From CAYVJW01 sp964451885 (lineage in GTDB: Bacteria; Patescibacteriota; Gracilibacteria; UBA4473): a stretch of 18,791 bases of DNA. The stretch lies in the NCBI GenBank assembly GCA_964451885.1, contig CAYVJW010000021.1, forward strand, positions 1 through 18,791, in the 5' to 3' direction. The notes under the pieces were generated by a model that was given only the letters and a program-made list of their open reading frames with translations, was not told the DNA's origin and did no database searches. Made by a program: the position numbers and the translations under genes. Of the stretch, positions 13,737 through 18,791 are shown in pieces. The first letter of the stretch is position 1, and each line of letters opens with the position of its first letter.

Positions 13737-13781
13737 GGATGGCTGGCGGCGATTTCTTCTGATTTCAAAGCCGGCCCATCC
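13737..13781 (+). terminator. hairpin after terD
   Basis: GGATGG-CTGGC (13737-13747) pairs with GCCGG-c-CCATCC (13770-13781), with one bulge and one G-U pair, and is followed within a few bases by CAGTTTTTA. It may be a first, weaker terminator ahead of the stronger one at 13804. Confidence 0.45.
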
Positions 13782-13803
13782 ACTTCAGTTTTTATCTCCC
13801 TCT

Positions 13804-13839
13804 AAAAAATCAGAGAACTCTAGAGTTCTCTGGTTTTTT
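13804..13839 (+). terminator. intrinsic (bidirectional) terminator after terD
   Basis: A perfect palindrome with 11-bp arms (CAGAGAACTCT, 13811-13821, and its complement to 13832) is flanked by AAAAAA (13804-13809) and TTTTTT (13834-13839). The stem can extend through a U-G pair, and both strands have the required T-run. Confidence 0.8.
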
Positions 13840-13842
13840 ACA

Positions 13843-13874
13843 AACAAAAAAACAGAACTGCACACATTCTGTTT
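13843..13874 (-). terminator. intrinsic terminator of the RRM protein gene
   Basis: On the minus strand AAACAGAA (13874-13867), a 9-base loop and TTCTGTTT (13857-13850) form an 8-bp stem followed by a T-rich run (TTTTGTTTG). It lies 38 bp past the stop of the RRM gene and beside the terD terminator, so the two convergent genes each have one. Confidence 0.7.
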
Positions 13875-13911
13875 CTTCATAATATTAGATCAAATAAATT
13901 TAAGCCAATAA

Positions 13912-14172
13912 TTAATCTCTTGGCTTCGGAGGTCGCGCTTCATTAACGACTAGATTGCGACCATTTAGGTCATGGCCGTCAAGGGCTGCAATAGCCTTTT
14001 CCGCGTCTTCATCGTTTACAAAAGTAACGAAACCGAAACCTTTTGATCGGCCGGAGAACTTATCTTTGACGATAACTGCTTCCTCAACCTCCCCGTGCTG
14101 GGAAAAAAGTGCATGCAGATCATCTTCGGTTGCTCCCCATTCGATATTTCCAACAAATAATTTTTTTGCCAT
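13912..14172 (-). CDS. single-RRM RNA-binding protein
   Basis: The 86-residue protein is one RNA recognition motif with a four-residue tail. RNP2 is LFVGNI (residues 5-10) and RNP1 is KGFGFVTF (44-51), with the aromatic residues that stack on RNA bases present in both. The beta-alpha-beta-beta-alpha-beta order is complete and ends NGRNLVVNEARP. Stand-alone RRM proteins are known in cyanobacteria and some other bacteria, where several are cold-induced and thought to act as RNA chaperones. The same role here is inference. The gene has its own promoter (TATAAT at 14301-14296) and a ~115-nt leader, long for this genome, which would fit post-transcriptional control as seen for cold-shock genes. 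G+C is similar to gyrB, and no clear Shine-Dalgarno site is placed before the ATG. Confidence 0.93.
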   Translation of the reverse strand: MAKKLFVGNIEWGATEDDLHALFSQHGEVEEAVIVKDKFSGRSKGFGFVTFVNDEDAEKAIAALDGHDLNGRNLVVNEARPPKPRD

Positions 14173-14295
14173 CTCTCAAAAAGGAAAAAAAGTAAATAAA
14201 AAGTGTAAGTTAAGTGTTTGTTCTGTGCAAATCGAGGACCAAACTGTGCACATTCTACCAATACTGCAAAAGAAAAACCACACACTTACAATGCC

Positions 14296-14323
14296 ATTAT
14301 AACTAAAAAATAAAAAAAGCAAA
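14296..14323 (-). promoter_or_regulatory. promoter of the RRM protein gene
   Basis: On the minus strand TTTGCT (14323-14318), a 16-bp spacer and a perfect TATAAT (14301-14296) face the RRM gene and leave a leader of roughly 115 nt. TGTGCA and TGCACA words in the leader can pair across about 17 bases, and GTAAGTGT/ACACTTA words lie near its two ends. Confidence 0.6.
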
Positions 14324-14332
14324 TGAAAATGG

Positions 14333-14365
14333 AAAAAAAACGGACCGGCAAATGCAGCCGGCCCG
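14333..14365 (-). terminator. intrinsic terminator of the pilZ gene
   Basis: On the minus strand CGGGCCGGC (14365-14357), the loop TGCATTT and GCCGGTCCG (14349-14341) form a 9-bp G/C-rich stem with one G-U pair, followed by eight T (14340-14333). It lies about 60 bp past the pilZ stop. Confidence 0.8.
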
Positions 14366-14425
14366 CAAAAATCCCCTACGGTTCAGGTTCGGCTATTGGC
14401 ATCATGCTGAGAAAGATACATTATC

Positions 14426-15232
14426 TCACTGAAAATAGCGGTTCTTATCTTTCTTCCTCTGCTTCAGCGATGCCCTTTGGATGTACGCGATCAATTCCCC
14501 CAAACTCCGTTGCAAACTGAAGTTCAAGTTGATGAACTGTACATTGCAGTAGTATTTTCCGTTTTTAGTCGTTATTCGGACGAGTTTGCCGGGGATGGAA
14601 ACTTTTTCATCGGATTGCCCCCAGTGGAATTCTACCTCCACTTGGATGCCTTCATCCATATTACGCTCATTGGGGGGGGCGGTGAAGAAAACCCCGCCGG
14701 GACTAAGATCAACAAGCTCCGCATTGAGGATTTCGTTGTTGCGGGGGCGTTTAACCGCCGCAATGCAAACATTCGCATCGTTCCCCTCGACCCGTGCGGT
14801 ATCCCGCTGTCTCTCTTTTATGCTGATAACAGCCGGAAAGTACAGGCGAAAACCACCGGAGGCCGCATCGACGACGGAAGTTTTGAACCGGTAAGATTTG
14901 CCGGACATCGAGAACTCGATAGTGACCTCTCGGCCGTCCGTAAGCCTTTGGTTTGCCTCTTTTTCTTCGAGGGGATCGATGTGCAGGTACTTGGATTTCT
15001 GCATGGTTTCCCGTCCTTGCGACACCCCCGTAAGGCGAGTGTGGTATGTATTAATACCCCTTCCCAGGTAAAGCGTTGCCGAAACTCTTTTCCCTGTTGT
15101 ATCCTCCAGAATATTGTGGATACTTTTGGGATCATCGAGAGGCTCCATTTCGTTGCGGGCTCTGCTTTTTGATGGGGTTTTGGGGCTGAGTCTGAACAGT
15201 TGCTTCCAACTCCATTTTTTGCGAGTGTTCAT
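14426..15232 (-). CDS. PilZ domain protein, YcgR-like c-di-GMP effector
   Basis: The C-terminal PilZ domain has both ligand motifs: R143-D-T-A-R147 (the RxxxR element) and D175-L-S-P-G-G180 (DxSxxG), counted from the ATG at 15232. It should therefore bind cyclic di-GMP. The preceding ~100 residues (GKRVSATLYLGRG to FRLYFPAVI) follow the YcgR N-terminal pattern, in which a beta-barrel precedes PilZ. In other bacteria YcgR brakes the flagellar motor; no flagellar gene is in the window, and Patescibacteria usually lack flagella, so pilus or surface control is a likelier output. I chose ATG 15232 because GAGGAG sits eight bases upstream; the in-frame TTG at 15247 has none. It gives 268 residues. 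G+C and the Shine-Dalgarno site match terD and the aas-like gene rather than the rest of the window. A terminator follows. Confidence 0.88.
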   Translation of the reverse strand: MNTRKKWSWKQLFRLSPKTPSKSRARNEMEPLDDPKSIHNILEDTTGKRVSATLYLGRGINTYHTRLTGVSQGRETMQKSKYLHIDPLEEKEANQRLTDGREVTIEFSMSGKSYRFKTSVVDAASGGFRLYFPAVISIKERQRDTARVEGNDANVCIAAVKRPRNNEILNAELVDLSPGGVFFTAPPNERNMDEGIQVEVEFHWGQSDEKVSIPGKLVRITTKNGKYYCNVQFINLNFSLQRSLGELIAYIQRASLKQRKKDKNRYFQ

Positions 15233-15254
15233 TTGAACTCTCCTCAAGATTGAA

Positions 15255-15270
15255 GCGGGACTGAACCCGC
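15255..15270 (-). other. small hairpin in the pilZ leader
   Basis: GCGGG-(6)-CCCGC lies 22 bp before the pilZ start codon, just above its GAGGAG site, where a stable stem could affect ribosome access. Exact arms: five base pairs around ACTGAA as read on the plus strand. Confidence 0.35.
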
Positions 15271-15338
15271 AGGGGTGACAGAAGATGAAAATAAAGAAGA
15301 CAATGAAAAAATGAAAATAAAGCCTTCATTTATGTGCA

Positions 15339-15360
15339 AGTCACCCGCCCACGGGTGGCT
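15339..15360. other. G/C-rich hairpin between aas and pilZ
   Basis: AGTCACCCG (15339-15347) and CGGGTGGCT (15352-15360) pair over nine positions (one G-U) around a four-base loop. No T-run follows on the minus strand, so it does not look like a terminator. It sits just downstream, on the minus strand, of the larger folded segment at 15377-15462. Confidence 0.4.
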
Positions 15361-15376
15361 AATTTGCCTAACCTGA

Positions 15377-15462
15377 CTGGCAGGGAGCAGACATTGCCGC
15401 TGGCAATAATTTACGAAAAACTTCGAAAATATAGCTCCACAGACAACGCCAGCGACTGCCAG
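15377..15462 (-). ncRNA. candidate pseudoknotted RNA upstream of pilZ
   Basis: Three perfect complementary pairs lie in 86 nt: CTGGCAG (15377-15383) with CTGCCAG (15456-15462); GGAGC (15384-15388) with GCTCC (15434-15438); and CGCTGGC (15398-15404) with GCCAGCG (15448-15454). The second and third interleave, giving an H-type pseudoknot closed by the first. A competing local hairpin (ATTGCC-GCT-GGCAAT, 15393-15407) uses part of the third pair, as in a two-state switch. ACTTCGAAA occurs twice nearby (15419 and 15467 regions). Minus-strand orientation is inferred from the flanking genes. I do not recognise the family. Confidence 0.4.
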
Positions 15463-15511
15463 CCTAACTTCGAAATGTAAAAGAACTTAGGGTTTAACAA
15501 AAAAATAAAGT

Positions 15512-15551
15512 ACGTAGATTCGCTAAGATTTGCGTTCAGATAGATTTATAA
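15512..15551. repeat. second copy of a dispersed core sequence
   Basis: TTCGCTAAGATTTGCGTTCA followed by GATAGATTTATAA closely matches TTCGCTCAGATTTGCATTAT followed by ATAGATTTATAA inside the small element at 11834-12002. Both copies lie shortly downstream of a minus-strand gene (aas-like and rpsG). Flanks are only faintly similar (AGGGT and AAATAA words), so this may be a decayed copy of the same element. Confidence 0.45.
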
Positions 15552-15639
15552 TGTTAAGTTTTGTTCTGTTAGAGGTTTCCCTTATCCTACTAACTATGCT
15601 TTTATACTTATAATTCAATAATCTGTCAATATCGAAATT

Positions 15640-15673
15640 AAAAATTCCCCCCGGAGTACCGGGGGGAATTTTT
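15640..15673 (-). terminator. intrinsic terminator of the aas-like gene
   Basis: A perfect 15-bp stem with arms AAAAATTCCCCCCGG (15640-15654) and its complement (15659-15673) encloses the loop AGTA. It starts 11 bp past the aas stop and has T-runs on both strands, so it can act in both directions. Confidence 0.85.
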
Positions 15674-15684
15674 CACATCAAACG

Positions 15685-17343
15685 TCAAAGCCGAAGACCC
15701 GGGTAATTTACCTTCCCGGATCCTAGAACCGGAATCGCTTTCACCTTTCTCACCCTATGAATCTTCGAAAGACCCGACAAGCCGGACTTCTTTAAGGCGG
15801 CATTGGCTTTCTCGCGAGAAATATCAATCGTGGTGAAAAGACAGATCACGGTACGCCTGGCGCCGGCTTCCCCTTCTTTGGCGGTAACCGCAATCCTTGG
15901 GCCATCCTCTCCGGGTGGCCAGCAGTCAGACAAGGCTGTTTCAATCTGCTGCAAGCCGATTTTTTCTCCGGAAATTTTTACAAAGCGGCTCAAGCGCCCG
16001 GAAATGTCCAGAGACTCATCATTTATGGTTCCCAGATCCCCGGTGTTGTACCATCTTGCCCCTTTGATTGTCACGAACGGATTACGAGCCTCATTACCCA
16101 TATAACCGGGAAAGACGTTGGGACCGCGAGTGATGATCAACCCGCGCTCCCCGTCCGGAAGAGCGCGCAGCGTATCCGGGCAAACGATCATCACCTGCAT
16201 ATCCTGCACAGGCTTGCCGACTCCATTTTTTGTCGCCGTTTTATCATACGTGGTGATTGTTATTGTCGGACCGCATTCAGTAGTGCCGAATCCGACCCTC
16301 AACTCTGCTCCCAAGCTTGAGACTTGGTCAATGAGGGCTTGTGGGGTGGGTTCTGCCCCGGACAGAAAGAGCCGGCCGGTTTTAAACGCCGATGGATCGG
16401 TGACACTCAGCATTTTCAGAAGGAAAGTAGGAGGTCCCACACAGACCGATACTCTCCATTTCCGAAAAACGCGGGCAGATTGTCTTCCCCTTGTGGGATC
16501 AGGGTGGTAGACGGTTTTTAACCCCAAAACAGTCGGCAACACAACATTCGCCGTAAAACCGAACGAATGGAACGGGGGCAGAAATCCAAGAAGGATATCA
16601 CACCCAACCATCGACACGCGCTGCATTATCCCGCTCACGTTCGAAAGAATATTGCGATGCGTTAACGGCACGCCCTTGGGGCTTGCTTCCGAGCCGCTGG
16701 TGAAAAGGATCACCGCAGTGCTGTTTGAATCTCCTTTCCAATTGAAGTATCGCAGAATTTTTTCCGGAGACATCTGGGCCAGGAGATAAGCAAACAGCTT
16801 TCTCCACGGCCCGATTTGCTTTTTCAGATCTTCCACCGCCAGGAGTTTCTCCTTCACAGCAGGCCCCAGAGGAGCTTTCAATTTTTCCAGGAATACACGG
16901 GAGGTGAGGACGACTTCCAACTTCGAAAGATCAACGGCATGCTTCAGGTTCTTGGGGCCTGCAGTCCAGTTGATCATCACCGGAACTTTTCCGGCCAACA
17001 AAGTCGCATAGGTCAGGATTACCGCACCTACGGAGGCAGGCAGCATGATGCCGATGTTTTTGCCTGGAAGCTTTTTGATCCGGCCGGCTGCTGCCAGAAC
17101 GGAAATCTTGAGACGCTTGTAAGTCAAAATCCCCATACGTTCATCGGCCACGGCTACAGAATCGCCCATCCGGTCACAGCAGGTGAGAAAAGCTTCCGGA
17201 ATGGTTTCGGACTCGGGACAGAATTGGATTCCCGGACGAAACCGTTTCATCCAGCCGGAAGGCGGTGAGGTATCAACACCGGCCTGACTCACAACGATTT
17301 GCCGCCGGGAAGAAAAATTGAACAGCTTAGATAGTACAAGCAT
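15685..17343 (-). CDS. Aas-like acyl-activating enzyme (AMP-forming)
   Basis: The 552-residue protein belongs to the ANL adenylating superfamily, which couples a carboxylic acid, usually a fatty acid, to CoA or acyl carrier protein through an acyl-AMP. Visible motifs are the phosphate loop ILFTSGSEASPKGVPLTH (212-229), GFGTTECGP (351-359), YNTGDLG (432-438), the hinge-region GRLSRFVKISGEKI (449-462) and the catalytic lysine near the end, GSGKVNYPG (K544). The wording RFVKISGEKIGL, rather than the common GGENI pattern, resembles the acyl-ACP synthetase domain of Aas, but the acyltransferase (PlsC) domain is absent. A role in recycling scavenged fatty acids into phospholipid is plausible in a lineage with limited lipid synthesis; this is inference. 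The ATG at 17343 has AAAGGAG upstream. G+C is above that of the housekeeping run. Confidence 0.88.
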   Translation of the reverse strand: MLVLSKLFNFSSRRQIVVSQAGVDTSPPSGWMKRFRPGIQFCPESETIPEAFLTCCDRMGDSVAVADERMGILTYKRLKISVLAAAGRIKKLPGKNIGIMLPASVGAVILTYATLLAGKVPVMINWTAGPKNLKHAVDLSKLEVVLTSRVFLEKLKAPLGPAVKEKLLAVEDLKKQIGPWRKLFAYLLAQMSPEKILRYFNWKGDSNSTAVILFTSGSEASPKGVPLTHRNILSNVSGIMQRVSMVGCDILLGFLPPFHSFGFTANVVLPTVLGLKTVYHPDPTRGRQSARVFRKWRVSVCVGPPTFLLKMLSVTDPSAFKTGRLFLSGAEPTPQALIDQVSSLGAELRVGFGTTECGPTITITTYDKTATKNGVGKPVQDMQVMIVCPDTLRALPDGERGLIITRGPNVFPGYMGNEARNPFVTIKGARWYNTGDLGTINDESLDISGRLSRFVKISGEKIGLQQIETALSDCWPPGEDGPRIAVTAKEGEAGARRTVICLFTTIDISREKANAALKKSGLSGLSKIHRVRKVKAIPVLGSGKVNYPGLRL

Positions 17344-17668
17344 GAGTGTATCACTCCTTTCTGCTTTAGATTGTGAAGGCGATATTGGACATTGTCGCTT
17401 TCTGATGAATTTATGTTCGTTCTTCTCCTTGCCACTTCCTACAGGCCTCTTAAAACCTGCTCATTGCTTCAACGTTATGTGAAAGATCACGTGCCATTAA
17501 GTATTCAACAATTCGAAAATCAATGGCAATGCTTGCTAAACATAAAAATATTTTTAGCAATTACTGCTTATGTATATTATTAATATTTTTCGTCAACTTT
17601 AGTCGCAAAGTAATTGATCCATTAACTGCGTGGATGAGCTCAAATAAATCAAACAGCATTACACAATT
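17344..17668. other. intergenic region without a credible gene
   Basis: The 325 bp between aas and the transposase hold the aas Shine-Dalgarno site, a copy of the dispersed short repeat (17421-17440) and an 8-bp inverted repeat TTGCTAAA/TTTAGCAA (17533-17540, 17553-17560) around an A/T-rich 12-base loop. I see no clear promoter for aas; a TTCACA-type -35 would overlap the ribosome site. A short plus-strand frame of about 60 codons here has no family features. Confidence 0.5.
17421..17440 (-). repeat. dispersed short repeat between transposase and aas
   Basis: On the minus strand AGGAAGTGGCAAGGAGAAGA matches part of the GCAAGGAGCAAGTGGCAAGG family. It is the only copy not touching a stop codon; it lies about 230 bp past the transposase end. 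Confidence 0.45.
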
Positions 17669-18245
17669 TCATTCTACAAAAAATTTATCCTCCCCCCAAT
17701 TTTCGGGGTTACATGTAATGTAATCGTGTATTTTTTCGTATGATTGTTGATTGCGTATGATGTGTTCATGATAATTGCGTTGCCAAATGCGTTTTTCAAA
17801 TGGCGGAAATTTCCCAGATTTTACGCCACAAATGTATTCATTGGTAGTTAATGATTTAAAGACCTCAATCATATCCCCAATGGTTTTCCCTGTAGGGGCA
17901 ATCCCTTGTGGTTGCCCTGTTTGTTGTGATGCCCCTACGCGTAAAGGGTACCCACAAGGGGCACCCCTACAGGTGGAATTGCCAATAGTCAAGATTGTAT
18001 GAAAATGGTTCGGCATTACCACAAACACATCCAATTCTACATTGGGAAACCGTTCAGGTAATCGTTCCCATTCGTTTTTGATTTTTTCTCCTATCATTCA
18101 AAAACATTTCCGCGTTTTTAATTTCACCAAACAAACATTCCTGATTTTGTGTGCAAATGGTAATGAAACATATCTCATCTTGAGAATAATCATAATTTTT
18201 TAGACGGATTGATCTACGGTGATGTATTTTTGGATTGTATTTCAT
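17669..18245 (-). pseudogene. REP-associated tyrosine transposase (RAYT, Y1_Tnp), frameshifted
   Basis: The first part (18245 to about 18085) reads HHRRSIRLKNYDYSQ, then FITICTQNQECLFGEI, the usual opening of TnpA-REP proteins. It then continues one frame over (to 17669) with IGEKIKNEWERLPERFPN, VVMPNHFHTIL (the HUH metal site) and WQRNYHEHIIRN with the catalytic tyrosine, ending NPENWGEDKFFVE. The frame change is near 18085, at AATGATAGG; a single-base change would restore one frame of about 190 codons. So the gene is either a recent pseudogene or carries a sequence error. Between the HUH motif and the tyrosine, about 30 residues come from a palindromic repeat (17889-17973). RAYT enzymes are related to IS200/IS605 transposases and are thought to spread REP palindromes. 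The ATG at 18245 overlaps the stop of the upstream ORF (ATGA). Confidence 0.88.
17889..17973. repeat. palindromic (REP/BIME-like) repeat inside the RAYT gene
   Basis: The outer arms start CCTGTAGGGG at 17889 and end CCCCTACAGG at 17973. Over ~29 bases the two arms match in inverted orientation except for a few changes (CAATCCCTTGTGGTTGCCC against TGCCCCTTGTGGGTACCC). A third GCCCCTACG word lies in the centre. It is open in the transposase frame and is translated as a Gly/Pro/Cys-rich insertion (STCRGAPCGYPLRVGAS and on to PTGK). This sequence family differs from the one in the ATPase gene. Confidence 0.8.
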
Positions 18246-18562
18246 GTAATTATTCGTTTGAATTCAAAAACACTCTTTATTCCTCCTTCCATTCCGTATT
18301 CTGTACGAGGAAGCACACCTTTTACTTGACCGATCTTCCCACTTTTTCCCCAACCTTTTTCTCGATAATATACATATTTCACCGCCTCTTTCTGACCATT
18401 TTTTATATGATTGATAATTCGTGTTTTGTAGACATAACAATTTTCGGGATTGATGCCTTCGGGATAAACAGACTCAGTTCGAAGCACTTCTTTTTCTCGC
18501 TCTAATTTGGGTACTTTTTTTCCTCGAACACGAGAGTGCTTTCGGACAACTTCGACATACAA
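18242..18562 (-). CDS. hypothetical basic protein upstream of the transposase
   Basis: The frame encodes up to 106 residues rich in Lys and Arg (for example KHSRVRGKKVPKLEREK, then YVYYREKGWGKSGKIGQVKG). I recognise no domain. Its stop overlaps the transposase ATG in ATGA, so translation could be coupled, or the transposase may have inserted at the end of an older gene. The start is uncertain: the longest version begins with TTG at 18562, only two bases after a TATAAT box, which cannot work with that promoter. A GTG at codon 26 is the next candidate, and the only nearby ATG (18558) is in another frame and stops after 18 codons. The gene may therefore have a damaged 5' end. Confidence 0.4.
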   Translation of the reverse strand: MYVEVVRKHSRVRGKKVPKLEREKEVLRTESVYPEGINPENCYVYKTRIINHIKNGQKEAVKYVYYREKGWGKSGKIGQVKGVLPRTEYGMEGGIKSVFEFKRIIT

Positions 18563-18564
18563 AA

Positions 18565-18592
18565 ATTATAGCATCCAAAACGCTACAAGCAA
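18565..18592 (-). promoter_or_regulatory. promoter upstream of the hypothetical gene and RAYT
   Basis: On the minus strand TTGCTT (18592-18587), a 16-bp spacer and a perfect TATAAT (18570-18565) predict a start near 18558. That falls on an ATG opening an 18-codon frame, not the 106-residue frame. Confidence 0.6.
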
Positions 18593-18620
18593 GCGTAAAC
18601 AAGCTAAAAAGTGCTATTTT

Positions 18621-18663
18621 AAATCACCCAAAAGAGCGTTTTTTGGGGTGATTTATTTTTTTG
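18621..18663 (+). terminator. plus-strand intrinsic terminator without an obvious gene
   Basis: AAATCACCCAAAA (18621-18633) pairs with TTTTTTGGGGTGATTT (18639-18654) with a small bulge, and TTTTTTT follows. The T-run is only on the plus strand, but no plus-strand gene ends here; it may serve an antisense transcript across the RAYT locus or be a leftover of an older gene. Confidence 0.55.
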
Positions 18664-18685
18664 TGACCACTTAATTTTGAGCAAT

Positions 18686-18790
18686 CTATTTGGCACAAAA
18701 CAGGCAATCTTTGGTTTCGCAAAACTCACAACATATCCCGGGAGCGATTAATCAGTGCACACTTAGCAGAATCGGCTTAAAGACCGTATA
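18686..18790 (-). pseudogene. possible C-terminal end of a Cys-rich protein, interrupted by TGA
   Basis: A minus-strand frame enters from the window edge (TVFKPILLSVH), meets TGA at 18754-18752 and continues LIAPGICCEFCETKDCLFC to TAG at 18688-18686. The CCxxCxxxxCxxC spacing looks like a metal-binding tail, not random sequence. It could be a gene with a premature stop, or chance. I see no start inside the window. The rest of 18563-18791 holds only the promoter and terminator described. Confidence 0.25.
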
Positions 18791-18791
18791 T

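Noticed and set aside
14323..14520. Plus-strand 65-codon frame starting MKMEKKRTGK
   Set aside because: It covers the pilZ terminator and runs antisense into pilZ; no homology signal.
14477..15172. Plus-strand open frame of 231 codons opposite pilZ
   Set aside because: It is an antisense shadow of the PilZ gene, which has clear domain motifs and a Shine-Dalgarno site; the shadow shows no family features.
17392..17723. Two overlapping plus-strand frames of about 63-66 codons between aas and the transposase
   Set aside because: No domain, low-complexity A/T-rich ends, no promoter or ribosome site; they overlap a dispersed repeat.
18540..18562. Leaderless start of the 106-residue ORF at the promoter near 18565
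   Set aside because: The ATG at the predicted transcription start (18558) is in a different frame that stops after 18 codons, so the leaderless idea does not support this ORF.
4401..18751. CRISPR array
   Set aside because: Repeats seen are dispersed or two-copy and irregularly spaced; no set of regularly spaced direct repeats exists.
1..18791. Alternative genetic code with TGA as glycine (Absconditabacteria/Gracilibacteria)
   Set aside because: The ATPase, rpmF, rpsG and the sugar transferase end in TGA at sensible lengths, and no conserved glycine in the housekeeping proteins is encoded by TGA.

Overview
The window looks like a chromosomal stretch from an uncultivated Patescibacteria (Candidate Phyla Radiation) bacterium, most likely a Parcubacteria/Moranbacteria-type lineage. 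The clues are A/T-rich gene starts with almost no Shine-Dalgarno sites, a cysteine-less type B L31, an RNase III with ANALEA in place of the usual ADxxEA, a lone S7 with a low-complexity N-terminal tail, a single-RRM protein, and truncated or REP-containing genes. This placement is inference; no 16S or other strong taxonomic marker is present. The standard bacterial code fits: TGA ends several genes and does not interrupt any conserved one.

Layout. (1) 83-4329: a sigma70-type promoter, a large unrecognised charged protein and a P-type cation ATPase, joined by a TAATG overlap. The ATPase carries a G/C-rich palindromic repeat read through in frame. (2) 4401-9628: ridA on the minus strand diverges from a plus-strand housekeeping run of L31 (type B), a six-helix membrane protein, L32, nusB, rnc and gyrB. 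This run serves translation, rRNA transcription/processing and DNA topology. Short dispersed repeats sit after stop codons and AT-rich repeats before start codons. (3) 9664-11824: a type IV pilin-like protein, a membrane-anchored coiled-coil repeat protein, and a polyprenyl-phosphate sugar transferase that has lost its whole catalytic domain next to a small element with inverted ends. (4) 12004-12573: ribosomal protein S7 on the minus strand, away from its usual str-operon partners. (5) 12680-17343: a terD gene behind a consensus promoter and a ~320-nt structured leader, then on the minus strand an RRM protein, a YcgR-like PilZ protein and an Aas-like acyl-activating enzyme. terD, pilZ and the aas-like gene are more G/C-rich and have real Shine-Dalgarno sites, unlike the rest of the window, so transfer from another lineage is likely. 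The aas-pilZ gap holds an 86-nt sequence whose arms spell a pseudoknot enclosed by a stem. (6) 17669-18790: a frameshifted REP-associated tyrosine transposase with a palindromic repeat inside its own coding sequence, an overlapping basic ORF upstream of it, and a Cys-rich ORF end interrupted by TGA at the window edge.

For follow-up I rank highest the pseudoknot-like intergenic RNA (15377-15462), the long terD leader with its 29-bp-arm hairpin, the REP-like insertions inside protein genes, and the contrast in composition and translation-start style of the terD/pilZ/aas genes. Nothing here adds up to a complete new multi-gene system; the novelty is mostly in noncoding and repeat structure.
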